Assembly: GCF_000805335.1 (NCBI RefSeq)
Contig: NZ_KN708638.1
Coordinates: 5,221,874 to 5,285,873 of the forward strand
Direction of reading: 5' to 3'
DNA length: 64,000 nt
Source of the DNA: Streptomyces sp. CT34
Lineage (GTDB): Bacteria; Actinomycetota; Actinomycetes; Streptomycetales; Streptomycetaceae
The notes beneath the pieces were generated by a model, which made no database searches, had not been told where the DNA came from, and was given only the letters and a program-made list of their open reading frames with translations. Below, piece by piece: positions 52,184 through 61,134 of the stretch. A program made the position numbers and the translations under genes. Within the stretch, counting starts at the first letter, position 1, and each line of letters begins with the position of its first letter.

Positions 52184-52636
52184 ATGACGCATCGCATCAC
52201 AGGGCGAGCCGCGAACCGGGGAGTCGGGCGGCAGGGTGCTCGGATCGCCGCGGTGGGCGCCATGGGTGTGGCCGCGGCCGTGCTGGTGGTGACGCCGGCG
52301 TTCGCCAAGGGGGGCGCGACGCTCAGCGCGGTACCGGGCACCGTGAAGGTCGGGCAGAGCGTGCACGTCAAGGGGCAGGGCGACGAGGACGGGCTGCGAT
52401 ACGGAAAGTTCTGCGTGCAGGACCGCGTGGGGACGCACGGCGCCTGGCACGCTGTGAAGTGTGGCCGCATCGTGGAGTTCGACGGCGGCGGGGTGGCCAA
52501 GGCCGATGTGAAGGTCAAGGCCACCCATCGCGGCATGCTCCAGTTCCGCGGCGTCCTCTACATCGTCGACGGCCCGCGCGGTGGTCACCCGACCGAGAGC
52601 CAGACCGCGGAGATCCGTACGGTCCAGGTGCACTGA
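52184..52636 (+). CDS. Secreted protein of unknown function
   Basis: A 150-aa protein with a Sec signal peptide: basic RITGRAANRGVGRQGAR, hydrophobic IAAVGAMGVAAAVLVV and a cleavage site after TPAFA. The mature part of about 105 residues looks like a small beta domain with two cysteines (KFCVQDR and VKCGRI). GGAGGG lies five bases before the ATG at 52184; an upstream ATG at 52160 is less likely. The family is not recognised. A strong hairpin follows. Confidence 0.72.
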   Translation: MTHRITGRAANRGVGRQGARIAAVGAMGVAAAVLVVTPAFAKGGATLSAVPGTVKVGQSVHVKGQGDEDGLRYGKFCVQDRVGTHGAWHAVKCGRIVEFDGGGVAKADVKVKATHRGMLQFRGVLYIVDGPRGGHPTESQTAEIRTVQVH

Positions 52637-52699
52637 CGCGCCATCATCTCGCAGCGGGTGCGTCCCGCTAGGTGAATGGCCGTCGGCGGAAGCGAAGTC

Positions 52700-52734
52700 G
52701 GGGTGCCCATCCGGGAAACGGGGATGGGCACCCC
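52700..52734 (+). terminator. Hairpin downstream of the secreted protein gene
   Basis: A perfect 13-bp inverted repeat GGGGTGCCCATCC / GGATGGGCACCCC (52700-52712, 52722-52734) with a 9-base loop lies 63 bp after the stop codon. There is no U-tract. Confidence 0.65.
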
Positions 52735-53203
52735 ACTGCAGTACGGGCAGGTGTCGACCGTGGAAGGTGACGATGTACGCGATGTCCCTGGGGACGACGG
52801 CGCACGGTTGGCATCGCAGCGCACTTCTCGGCACGGCCCCTTGCCATCCAGTCTCCCGGATCAGCGCCTCGCGCCGGACTGACTTCATGGACGGTGGACA
52901 ACCAGGGCCCACTACCCGGCGGGCCACTTACGTACGACGCTCACCCGGGCCAACTGGACCACTCACGGGCCAGGTGAACGACTGAGTCACACCGGTGTCT
53001 GCTGGCAGTTGGCCGGCGCGGCACCGGATGTCAGAGACGACCAGGCAGGCGTGGCCGGTCAATGGCGGCGCGTTCTGCTCGTCAGCGCTGTGGGCGGCGG
53101 AACCTGTCGCGTGGTGACCTAGCCGAGCGGCTGTCACCGATACCGAGGGGCCGGGCGCATCCCGTGTGGTGTGAGAGGTGCGCCCAGCCGGTGGTGACGG
53201 CGT
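52735..53203. other. Non-coding stretch
   Basis: Several short frames cross these 470 bp on both strands, but none has a ribosome site together with a protein-like composition. I see no gene, hairpin or repeat that I would defend. Confidence 0.4.
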
Positions 53204-53455
53204 TTACTGGGGGTTGTTGGCCGGGGTGGCACCGGCCAGGCGGAACGTGCGTGGCGTGTCGCTTACTTGCTCGGCGATTCCGAGGCGTACCAGCTTGTCC
53301 AGCGAGTTCGCGATGGCTCCTGAGGACCGTTCGATGATGCGGCTGATCTTGGTCGCTGTGAACGCCTCGTCGGGGTGTGACTGGAGGTGGTCGATGACCA
53401 TCTGCCGTAGTGCCCCTGGTGCGAGCCGCGGGTCTGCTGCACGATCGGGTGACAT
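53204..53455 (-). CDS. Winged-helix DNA-binding domain protein, probably a C-terminal fragment
   Basis: An 83-aa ORF encoding one winged helix (GALRQMVIDHLQSHPDEAF, then TATKISRIIERSSGAIANSL and LVRLGIAEQVSDTPRTFRLAG). In other Streptomyces proteins, as I recall, this domain forms the C-terminus of longer proteins. Here the upstream side runs directly into the left end of the IS3 element, and no ribosome site precedes the ATG at 53455. Truncation by the insertion is therefore likely. Confidence 0.5.
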   Translation of the reverse strand: MSPDRAADPRLAPGALRQMVIDHLQSHPDEAFTATKISRIIERSSGAIANSLDKLVRLGIAEQVSDTPRTFRLAGATPANNPQ

Positions 53456-53498
53456 CTGAACTGGCTTGCCCTGTGGGGCGGGTGGAAAGGATGTCGCT

Positions 53499-53807
53499 GT
53501 GCCCAAGCCTTATCCGGAAGAGTTCCGCCAGGACGTCGTGCGGGTCGCGAGGAACCGCGGCCCGGGTGTCACGGTGGAGCGGGTAGCCACCGACTTCGGG
53601 GTCCACCCGATGACGTTGTGGAAGTGGATGCGCCGGGCGGATGTCGAGGACGGGACCAAGCCCGGGGTGACCAGCCAGGAGAGTGCGGAACTGAGGGAAG
53701 CACGGCGGCGGATCAAGCGGCTGGAGCAGGAGATCGAGGTCCTGCGCCGGGTCGCGGCCTATCTGTCGCAGGCACATCTGCCGGGAAAAGGATCTACCCG
53801 CTCGTGA
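53499..53807 (+). CDS. IS3 transposase OrfA (HTH and leucine-zipper part)
   Basis: A 102-aa OrfA. The N-terminal HTH reads YPEEFRQDVVRVARN and VERVATDFGVHPMTLWKWM. A coiled coil follows (AELREARRRIKRLEQEIEVL) that mediates multimerisation. It starts with GTG, AAGGA upstream. Near the end, GGAAAAGG at 53784-53791 is a slippery run: a -1 slip on AAA at 53787-53789 joins the frame to OrfB to make the full transposase. Confidence 0.85.
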   Translation: MPKPYPEEFRQDVVRVARNRGPGVTVERVATDFGVHPMTLWKWMRRADVEDGTKPGVTSQESAELREARRRIKRLEQEIEVLRRVAAYLSQAHLPGKGSTRS

Positions 53808-54661
53808 AAGAGCTGGCCGTGGACGGGGTGCCCGTCACGGTGACGTGCCGGGTCCTGAAGCTCGCCAGACAGCCCTACTACCGCTGGCTGGGCAAGCCGG
53901 TTGCCGACGCCGTCCTGGAGGAGGCATATCGCGCGAACGCGCTGTTCGACGCCCACTGCGACGACCCGGAGTTCGGCTACCGGTTCCTGGCCGATGAAGC
54001 GCGTGGTGCCGGGGCGGGCATGGCCGAGCGCACCGCGTGGCGGATCTGCCGGGACAACCGCTGGTGGAGTGTCTTCGGGAAGAAGCGTGGCAGGGGCAAG
54101 AAGGCCTGCCCGCCGGTGCACGACGATCTCGTGAGCCGCAACTTCACCGCGACCGGCCCGAACCGGCTGTGGCTCGCCGACATCACCGAACACGCCACCG
54201 GTGAAGGGAAGTTGTATCTCTGTGCGATCAAGGACGCCTTCAGTAAAAGGATCGTGGGCTACTCCATCGATGCGCGGATGAAGTCCCGCCTGGCCGTGGT
54301 CGCTCTGGACAACGCCGTGGCCCGGCGTGAACACGTCGACGGGTGCATTCTGCACAGCGATCGCGGATCGCAGTTCCGGTCCCGGAAGTTCGTCCGGGCG
54401 CTCGACCGGCACCGCATGGCCGGCTCGATAGGGCGGGTCGGGGCGGCAGGCGACAACGCGGCCATGGAGTCCTTCTTCAGCCTGCTGCAGAAGAATGTCC
54501 TCGACCGCAGAAGCTGGACCACCCGCGAGGAACTGCGGATCGCGATCGTGACCTGGATCGAGCGGACCTATCACCGACGCCGCAGACAAGCCTCGCTCGG
54601 CCGGCTGACCCCCGTCGAATTCGAGACCGTCATGACCACACCGGCCCTCCAGGCCGCGTGA
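53789..54661 (+). CDS. IS3 transposase OrfB (DDE catalytic part, by -1 frameshift)
   Basis: About 290 residues after the frameshift. An HTH_21-like segment (CRVLKLARQPYYRWL, DDPEFGYRFLADE) leads to the integrase core with Asp in WLADITEH, Asp in LHSDRGSQFRS and Glu in AAMESFFSLLQKN. The usual C-terminus HRRRRQASLGRLTPVEFE is present. All catalytic residues are present and no stop interrupts the frame, so the element may be active. Confidence 0.87.
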   Translation, partial: RIYPLVKELAVDGVPVTVTCRVLKLARQPYYRWLGKPVADAVLEEAYRANALFDAHCDDPEFGYRFLADEARGAGAGMAERTAWRICRDNRWWSVFGKKRGRGKKACPPVHDDLVSRNFTATGPNRLWLADITEHATGEGKLYLCAIKDAFSKRIVGYSIDARMKSRLAVVALDNAVARREHVDGCILHSDRGSQFRSRKFVRALDRHRMAGSIGRVGAAGDNAAMESFFSLLQKNVLDRRSWTTREELRIAIVTWIERTYHRRRRQASLGRLTPVEFETVMTTPALQAA

Positions 54662-55091
54662 CCGAACCTGTCACCCGAACCTGCATCAGACCCGATCAGA
54701 CCCACGCCATGAAGGTAGGGCAACCTTTAGTCGGGAAAAGCCCGGTATCGGAACCATCAAGCGTCAGGAGCCGATGCCGCGCCGACCATCACCTTCGCCA
54801 CCGCCTGGGAGGACTTCGAAGCCCCCGCCCACTGCCGGCTCGTCGGTTCACGCTTGAAGTTCAAACAGGGCGATATCTACAGGAAAGTCTATCTTGCTTA
54901 ACATGTATGCCTCATGCAGAAGAAATGAGCAAAATAAATAACTTGCGCAACTAACTGCAGCTTGCCTACGCTTTGCATTTTCTTCCGCTGGCTTGTTTTC
55001 AGGGGGTTAGGTTGACCACTTCGATGGCCGCGTGATCGGATAGCCAAAGAGGGGAAAGCTTTCCTTATGTAAATAGAAATAGGGGGTTTCC
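54662..55091. other. AT-rich gap downstream of the IS3 element
   Basis: No convincing gene. From about 54880 the base composition falls well below that of the rest of the window (for example AAAATAAATAA near 54930 and ATGTAAATAGAAATA near 55065). This suggests foreign DNA or a long regulatory region for the genes that follow. I saw no clear hairpin. Confidence 0.5.
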
Positions 55092-55256
55092 GTGGATGCC
55101 GGTCGACGGCATATTCTGGATGCCTATCGCGCAACACAGCGCGGGGAAGCACTCCCTCCGCATCCATATCAAGTAATGACGGGGAATCCTTTCAGGGTCA
55201 TTCGAATCGCTCTGTTGCGGCTCCGAATGAAGCGGATGGATTCCACACAGAAGTAG
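55092..55256 (+). CDS. Possible small basic protein
   Basis: A 54-codon ORF (VDAGRRHILDAYRATQRGEA near the N-terminus, RIALLRLRMKRMD near the C-terminus) with GGGGG seven bases before its GTG. The opening DAYRATQRGE has the look of short Streptomyces proteins I have seen beside transporters, but I cannot name a family. It sits alone in AT-rich DNA before the POT transporter. Confidence 0.35.
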   Translation: MDAGRRHILDAYRATQRGEALPPHPYQVMTGNPFRVIRIALLRLRMKRMDSTQK

Positions 55257-55392
55257 CCTGTCTTGCGAGCTGCTTATGGCGCGACCTCCAATGTTGCGGT
55301 GATGCCACAGGCGCGTCGCCCTGGAGTGCGGCACTCGCGGTCGGTATATGTCATGCAACTCAGGATGAACGGTCGACAGAAAGTGAGATCCC

Positions 55393-56940
55393 GTGTCAGT
55401 AAACACCCCCACACCTGGCGCTGCTTCCCAAAAGAGATTTTTCGGGCACCCACGGGGGCTCTCCACACTCTTCATGACTGAGATGTGGGAGCGTTTCTCT
55501 TACTACGGCATGAAGGCAATTCTACTCTATTACATGTACTACCAGGCTGCCCACGGCGGCTTGGGGTTCGATAAAAATCTGGCCATGAGCCTCGTTTCCG
55601 TGTATGGCGCGGCTCTCTACATGTCCGGCATCGCCGGGGGGTGGGTAGCCGACCGAATTCTAGGCGCTCGTCGTTCCATTGCATGGGGCTGTGTTCTCAT
55701 CATGGGTGCCCACGTCGCGCTGGCCGTGCCGGGTGGCGGGCCCGTGGCCCTGTACGCCTCCATGGCCTTGCTTGTCGTGGGCACAGGCCTGCTAAAACCG
55801 AACATCACGAAGAACGTCGGCGACCTTTACGAAGAGGGCGACAACCGCCGCGATGCCGGATTCACGCTGTTCGTCATGGGCGTGCAAATCGGGGCCTTCC
55901 TTTCCCCCGTCATCGTCGGGGACATATTGACGAGCCCCAACCAGGAAAGCTCACAAGGAAATCATTTCCACTGGGGATTCAGCGCCGCCGCGGTCGGTAT
56001 GGCCATCGGCCTCATCCAATATCTCCTGCGTGCCCGCGGAACTCTGAGTGACGCTGGCATGCAGGTCCCCAACCCTCTAGAGCCCCATCACCGAACCCGC
56101 GTATACGGGGTGCTCGGTGGCGGCTTCCTCATCCTGGCAGCAGTAATCGCCATATTGGCGGTCAACGACCGTCTGAGTGCCGAGGGCGTTGTCAACACGG
56201 TCAGCGTACTCGCGCTCGTCGTGCCGGCTGTATATTTCATCGTCATGCTGCGCAGTAGCAAGGTCACTGCTTTCGAGCGTGGACGCGTGGTGGCGTTCAT
56301 ACCTCTGTTCATTGCCATGGTGGTGTTCTGGTTCGTCGAGGAACAGCAATTCACTGTCATGGCAAGCTATGCCGACCAGCAAACAGATCTTAACGCTTGG
56401 GGGTTCCATATCGACCCAACGCTGGTGCAGACAATCAACCCGATTGTCATGCTGGCCCTCGCCCCCGTACTGGCTTCCCTCTGGACAAAGCTTCGCAGAC
56501 AACCGACAGCCCCACAGAAATTCGCTATCGGCTTGATCCTCACGGGTGCCGGATTCGCCCTTCTCTTCTTGCCCTGGATCCTTGACGGGTCGCACACTCC
56601 CGCAAATCCGGCATGGCCCCTGGTGAGTCTCAGCTTGATTGCGATCGGCGAATTGTTCGTCAATCCTGTCGGCCTGTCTGCCACTACACAGCTCGCGCCC
56701 GTCGCATTTGCCTCTCAGGTTGTAGGACTCAATTACGCTTCTGACTCTGCAGCACAGGGTCTCATCGCTCAGGTTTCGAAGTACTACAGCGCGGCTACCT
56801 CGGGACCGTACTTCGGCGTCATCGGCGCTCTCGTGGTTCTTCTCGGCGTCGGCCTGTGGTTCTATTCCCCCAAGGTGTACCAGCAGATGATCAGCAAACC
56901 TGACGTGGACGCTCCTGCGAGTTCCGAAAAGATTGCCTAA
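55393..56940 (+). CDS. POT/PTR-family proton-dependent oligopeptide transporter
   Basis: A 515-aa major-facilitator protein with about fourteen hydrophobic segments. The family motifs are clear: TEMWERFSYYGMKAIL in the first segment (the ExxERFxYY proton/peptide motif), GGWVADRILGARR and the FALGTG-equivalent VVGTGLLKPNITKNVGDLY. It takes up di- and tripeptides with protons. The start is a GTG with a weak ribosome site. Codon third positions are noticeably less GC-rich than in the core genes, which suggests that it came from elsewhere. Confidence 0.92.
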   Translation: MSVNTPTPGAASQKRFFGHPRGLSTLFMTEMWERFSYYGMKAILLYYMYYQAAHGGLGFDKNLAMSLVSVYGAALYMSGIAGGWVADRILGARRSIAWGCVLIMGAHVALAVPGGGPVALYASMALLVVGTGLLKPNITKNVGDLYEEGDNRRDAGFTLFVMGVQIGAFLSPVIVGDILTSPNQESSQGNHFHWGFSAAAVGMAIGLIQYLLRARGTLSDAGMQVPNPLEPHHRTRVYGVLGGGFLILAAVIAILAVNDRLSAEGVVNTVSVLALVVPAVYFIVMLRSSKVTAFERGRVVAFIPLFIAMVVFWFVEEQQFTVMASYADQQTDLNAWGFHIDPTLVQTINPIVMLALAPVLASLWTKLRRQPTAPQKFAIGLILTGAGFALLFLPWILDGSHTPANPAWPLVSLSLIAIGELFVNPVGLSATTQLAPVAFASQVVGLNYASDSAAQGLIAQVSKYYSAATSGPYFGVIGALVVLLGVGLWFYSPKVYQQMISKPDVDAPASSEKIA

Positions 56941-56963
56941 TATTCCAGCCGGAGTTGTGATCT

Positions 56964-58294
56964 TCATCGTTGAAGGGCGGCTTGGCGGCGGTAGTGGCTG
57001 CGGCGGGCGCGGGCTTGGTGGCGTCGGCGCCAGGTGGACCAGCGCAGTCGGTGTGTGAGGTCGCGGGTGGGCTGCGCGATCCAGGCGGTGAGCAGGCGCT
57101 GGATTTCATTGCAGGTGAGCGGGATCAGTCCGTCCGGGCTGGTCCCGTCGTCGGCGAGGGTGTGGCGTTGGCGTTCGAGGGCGGCGGTGACGGCGAGGAA
57201 GGCGTGGGCGAGCAGGGCCAGGGTGACCCAGCGGTGCTAGGAGTTCCAGCGGCGGACCTGGTGCTCATCCAGTCCGGTCAGGGTCTTCGAGCTCTGGAAT
57301 GTCTCCTCCACCGTCCAGCGGCTTCCTGCGACCTTGACCAAGGTGGACAGCGGTACTCGGCGGGGCGAGTAGCAGTGGTAGAAGGCAAGTTGGCCAGTGC
57401 GGCGGTTGCGGCGGATCATCAGCCAGTGGTGTCCGGGGCCGGCGGGCAGGTCGAGCAGGGCCCAGTCATACCAGCGGTGTCCCTTGGCGCCGGCTTCCGC
57501 AGAGATCTTCTGCCAGGCCCGTTTCGGTATCCGGGTGGCCAGGGCGTCGGCCCGGAAGCGGCCGGGACCGACGGTGAGGTGATGGTTGCTGGCGACCGCG
57601 AGCACGTAGCCCAGCCGCCGCTCTTCAAGGGCGGCGCGCAGGTGCGAGTTGTCGCCATAGGCCTCTTCGCCAGCCGCCCATGCGGCCCGGACACCGGCGT
57701 CCAGTGCACGTTCGATCATCTGTGCGGCGAGCTGCGGCCTGGTGGCGAAGCCAATGTCCGGGGGCACGCTGGCCCGGCGGCACCGCTGCGGGTCGGAGGT
57801 CCCGGACTTCGGCAGGTACAGCGCGCGGCCGATTCCTGCGTGGCCGTGCCGGGAGGGTAGGTGAGGTAGACGGCGACCTGGGCGTTCTCGATCCGCCCGG
57901 CGGTACCGGTGTACTGGCGCTGCACACCGACGGTGCGGGTGCCCTTCTTCAGGTCGCCGGTCTCGTCCACCACCAGTACCGCCTGGTCGTCGGCCAGGTG
58001 CTCCAGCACAAACGCCCGCAAGTCGTCCCGCACGAGGTCGGCATCCCATTTCGCCCGGGCGAGCAGGTGCTGCAACCCGTCCGGGCTTGCGCCCCCGGTG
58101 TGCTCGGCAATCGTCCAGCAGTTCTTGCGCGGCAGATCCGCAAGCAGCCCCAGCACCAGCTGCCGTGCTCGCAGCCGGGGCTCAACCCGCCCGAAAAGGC
58201 CCGCGATCCGGCCCATCAAGCCCTCGAACACCGCCTGCCAACGGACAGAAACTAAGCTGCGGCCCGCGGCCACCGAGTCATCTTCAGTCCACAC
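56964..58294 (-). pseudogene. IS701-family transposase with frameshift and internal amber stop
   Basis: The reading starts in one frame (RVEPRLRARQLVLGLLADL, QAVLVVDETGDLKKGTRTVG) and changes frame near 57850. It continues GRALYLPKSGTSDPQRC, WYDWALLDLPAGPG and SRWTVEETFQSSKTLTGLDE, reaches TAG at 57237-57239 and carries on in frame with HRWVTLALLAHAFLAV to a TGA at 56964. The amber codon replaces what is normally a tryptophan (RRWNSW), a single-base change. The DDE core is otherwise readable, but two lesions make it inactive unless both are sequence errors. Confidence 0.8.
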
Positions 58295-58393
58295 ACCTGA
58301 CGATGATCACCGTAGTTATCTCCCCACCGGGCTCCGCCAGCAAGATCACGCTTCCGGCTTGCGTAGGGATCCTTCGAGGGGCGCGGTCAGTTC

Positions 58394-59311
58394 CTACGAT
58401 TGCGTAATCCGGTCGCGCAGCCAGGAGTCGACGCCGCTGAGCGCCGTCCTGGCCATTGCCGTGGGGTGGCCCGTGAAGCCGTGGGGCGAGTCGGGGTAGA
58501 CCCGGAGCTCGACGTCATTGCCGGCCGCTGACAACCGACCTGCCAGCGCCAGGTTGTCTTCCAGCAACACGTCTGCGCTTCCCACGATCAGCAGCGTTGG
58601 GGGAAGCCCGCGAAGAACGCCGTAGACGGGAGAGATGTCGGGAACAGTGCGGTCTTCCACATGGCCGACGTACGCCTCGATGAAGTATTCGTCCGCGATG
58701 CGGCGACCGGCCGGGGTTCGTGCGCTCAAGTCGTAGGTCCCGAATTGGAGTGCAGCTCCGGTGAATCGGTCAACGGCACCTCTGTCTCTCAGCCGCAGCA
58801 GGGTCGTAAGGGCGAGTGTGGCTCCCGCAGAGCTCCCGCCGATCGCAAGTCGGGACGTTCCGAAGCGGGCGTCGGCTTCTTTGACGAGCCAGAGCGCCGC
58901 CGCTTCACAGTCGTCGGGGGCCGCCGGCCAGGGGTGCTCAGGTGCCAGTCGGTAGTCGACGCTGACAACGGCGAGGCGCAGGGCGTCTGCGAGCTCGCGG
59001 TTGCGTTTATCTCCTCGCGCTGCGGAGTCCATGTAGAAGCCGCCGCCGTGTATGTCCAGGTAGACGCCCCGCGGCGGCCCATCGATAGGCGTGAAGATCC
59101 TGACAGGGACGCGAGCTTCCGCGGCTTCGATCGTCTCTTCGATGGCAGGCGGATCGGCGGCACGAGGGGCGGACCTCTTTGCTCGTGTCTCCTTGAGCTC
59201 CTCCAGTGTGCCGGGGCCACGGCCGGCCGCCCTCGACTTGTAGAAGTCACGAGCTTCATCGACCTGCTCCGCAGGCACGTCAGTGAACAGTGCGTCAAGC
59301 GCGAATCGCAC
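58394..59311 (-). CDS. HSL-type alpha/beta hydrolase
   Basis: A 305-aa esterase/lipase of the hormone-sensitive lipase family. It has the oxyanion-hole motif LDIHGGGFYMDS, the nucleophile elbow AIGGSSAGATLAL, the acid in GSADVLLEDN and the histidine in SPHGFTGHP. GAGGAGGG lies five bases before the GTG at 59311. No signal peptide is seen, so it is intracellular. The substrate is unknown. It is encoded alone between an IS remnant and a gene fragment. Confidence 0.92.
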   Translation of the reverse strand: MRFALDALFTDVPAEQVDEARDFYKSRAAGRGPGTLEELKETRAKRSAPRAADPPAIEETIEAAEARVPVRIFTPIDGPPRGVYLDIHGGGFYMDSAARGDKRNRELADALRLAVVSVDYRLAPEHPWPAAPDDCEAAALWLVKEADARFGTSRLAIGGSSAGATLALTTLLRLRDRGAVDRFTGAALQFGTYDLSARTPAGRRIADEYFIEAYVGHVEDRTVPDISPVYGVLRGLPPTLLIVGSADVLLEDNLALAGRLSAAGNDVELRVYPDSPHGFTGHPTAMARTALSGVDSWLRDRITQS

Positions 59312-59502
59312 GCGCCCTCCTCATCACTCGGGTCTCAACTCCACGCTATCGCCGGCCTACGGCGCCGGATCCGCCGCACGCCAGGAAACAGCGCACTCCC
59401 ACCTACCCGTCTTCGGACGGCCCTGACGCAGTGGCCATGCCGCGTCAGGGCCATCCCCAAGGTGTCAGCCCAGGTCACGACCCGATCTTCGGCTGTAGTA
59501 CT

Positions 59503-59758
59503 AACCAGGGCGTGGTCGACGTCGCCTACAACCTGCTGGCTCAGCAGGACGACAACTTGATCAACGCGGGCCTGACATACCTTTACAACTCCACCGGCGG
59601 CATCCCCACCATCGTCCCCGGGGCACTGGGTCTACGAGAAACTGGAGTCCTACCTGCTGGGTTTCGCGGATGCGCTGCAGGAACGTGTGGCAAACGAGAG
59701 CACTCTCCGCGCCACCTACACCGCCCGCTATAGCACCGGCCGGAACGCTGGCAAGTAG
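59503..59758 (+). pseudogene. Frameshifted gene fragment of unknown family
   Basis: One frame reads NQGVVDVAYNLLAQQDDN through GGIPTIVPG. After the four-G run at 59620-59623 the protein-like reading moves to a second frame, HWVYEKLESYLLGFADALQE through RYSTGRNAGK, ending at TAG (59756-59758). Removing one G restores a single frame. No start codon or upstream domain could be placed, so this is probably the tail of a larger, decayed gene. Confidence 0.5.
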
Positions 59759-59796
59759 AGCCCGGCAGGTTCTGCAATCGACCAGGAAGTCACCAC

Positions 59797-60282
59797 GTGA
59801 TCGACACAGCTAGCCTCTTCACCGCCGCGCATCTCACCCTTATACCCGCCGCACTCCTACTGGTGGTCAAGGTGGTGCACCTACTGGCCGCCCGCCGCGC
59901 CTGGTTTTCCCGGCACAAGCCCTGGCGCGGTGTGGAACTGACGGTGCTCTCGGCGAGCGCGGGACTCTGGGCCTACGTGCCGGGGCTGTGGATCGGGTTC
60001 GACATGGACGGCTCCACCGCCCCGTGCCTGCGGGCCCTTGACTTCTCTATGAGAGACGAGGCACCCGGTGGTGACCTGCGGGTGGTGGAACGGATGTTGC
60101 CGCTCTCACGTGAGTGCCGCTGGGACGACGGCACACACCTGGAACTCGTACCGGTATGGCTCAACGTGGTGATCCTCGCGGCCCTAGCGGGGGTCATCCT
60201 CGGGATCACCCTGACTGTGTACAACCTACTGCGGCACAGATATGGCACAGCGACTAACACAACGGAGAAGACGAGCAGTTGA
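59797..60282 (+). CDS. Small membrane protein
   Basis: A 161-aa protein with hydrophobic segments at about residues 8-30 (AHLTLIPAALLLVVKVVHLL), 48-66 and 120-145 (VPVWLNVVILAALAGVILGI). A loop with two cysteines between the second and third may lie outside the cell. AGGAAG precedes the GTG. The family is not recognised. It is followed two bases later by the Tat-signal pseudogene, so the two were probably an operon. Confidence 0.65.
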   Translation: MIDTASLFTAAHLTLIPAALLLVVKVVHLLAARRAWFSRHKPWRGVELTVLSASAGLWAYVPGLWIGFDMDGSTAPCLRALDFSMRDEAPGGDLRVVERMLPLSRECRWDDGTHLELVPVWLNVVILAALAGVILGITLTVYNLLRHRYGTATNTTEKTSS

Positions 60283-60283
60283 A

Positions 60284-60987
60284 GTGAGCAAGAGCAAGCC
60301 CCTGAGCCGGCGCAGCGTACTGTCCGGGGGGCTGGGCCTGGCCGGGAGCGGCGCCCTGATGGCCACGGGCGCGTCCGGCACCGCACACGCAGCCGGCGGC
60401 CCGCAGCCCTCCGAGCGGACGACGGCATAGAGCAACAGCACGTCCGCCAACGGCTGGCAGGTCACCGATCATGACGGCATTGCCCCACACCGGGTTGAAG
60501 GCTCCCCCATGACCGTGTCCCTGCGCAGTGGGACGCCGCGACGGTGCTGCTATACGTGGCCCGCAGGTACTTCTACGAGATTGACTCCGAGCTGAAGACC
60601 GAGGACATCACCGGCCACACCACCGACCGCGCGGTGGCCGCGGTATTCGAGAGCAACTACCTTTCCGGCACCGCCATCGCTGTCCGTCCTCACGCCTACC
60701 CCCTCGGCGCCGACGGCTGCCTCTTCCCGCAAGACGTCCACGTCATCCGCGACATCCTCGCCGACTGTGAGGGGACCGTGCGGTGGGGCGGCGACGAGAA
60801 GCTGCCCAAGCAGTCCCACTTCCAGATCGATGTCAAGCCCGGCGACACCAAACTCGCCCGGGTCGCAACCAAGATCCGCGGCTGGCAGGCCACTCCGGGC
60901 AAGGGTGCCGGTACGATCGACGCCTTCGTTCCACAACGGCTGCGGGCCGCCCGCGATCTGGCGCACACCCAGCAGCGTGCTGCCTAG
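60284..60987 (+). pseudogene. Tat-exported M15-type D-Ala-D-Ala carboxypeptidase-like protein, broken
   Basis: The reading begins with a twin-arginine signal (PLSRRSVLSGGLGLAGSGAL, cleavage after AHA). It meets TAG at 60428-60430 and continues in frame SANGWQVTDHDGIAPHRVEG. It then shifts frame at the GGG at 60530-60532, where one base is missing, and resumes as AATVLLYVARRYFYEIDSEL through KQSHFQIDV to a TGA at 60987. The middle resembles peptidase M15_4, but the first zinc site reads SNYLSGTAIAV where His and Asp would be expected. Nonsense, frameshift and lost ligands show advanced decay. Confidence 0.7.
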
Positions 60988-61134
60988 AAAGCTGTTGCCG
61001 CCCCGGTGCCCCGGCCGCATGGTCTGACCGGGGCACCGCTGCGCGGGTTCTCAAGGCGTGACGTTGCCGGGTGCCCCTCCCGTGCGACGTGCGATCCATG
61101 TTCAGTCCAGGCCGGGCATTGCCGATACAGGCGT

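Larger units (their letters stand above)
53457..54690 (+). mobile_element. IS3-family insertion sequence
   Basis: An apparently intact IS3-type element with the two overlapping reading frames orfA and orfB and a frameshift window between them. The left boundary is around TGAACTGGCTTGC at 53457 and the right around CCTGCATCA near 54690. These ends are only partly complementary by eye and I could not define the target duplication, so the borders are approximate. Confidence 0.65.

Noticed and set aside
54898..55475. Minus-strand ORFs before the POT transporter
   Set aside because: They have no ribosome site or recognisable sequence, and they run into the transporter start on the opposite strand.
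57237..60430. Amber codon reassignment (read-through) in this region
   Set aside because: Both genes also carry frame breaks, TAG is used as a normal stop by neighbouring genes such as fumC, and no suppressor tRNA or pyrrolysine genes are visible.
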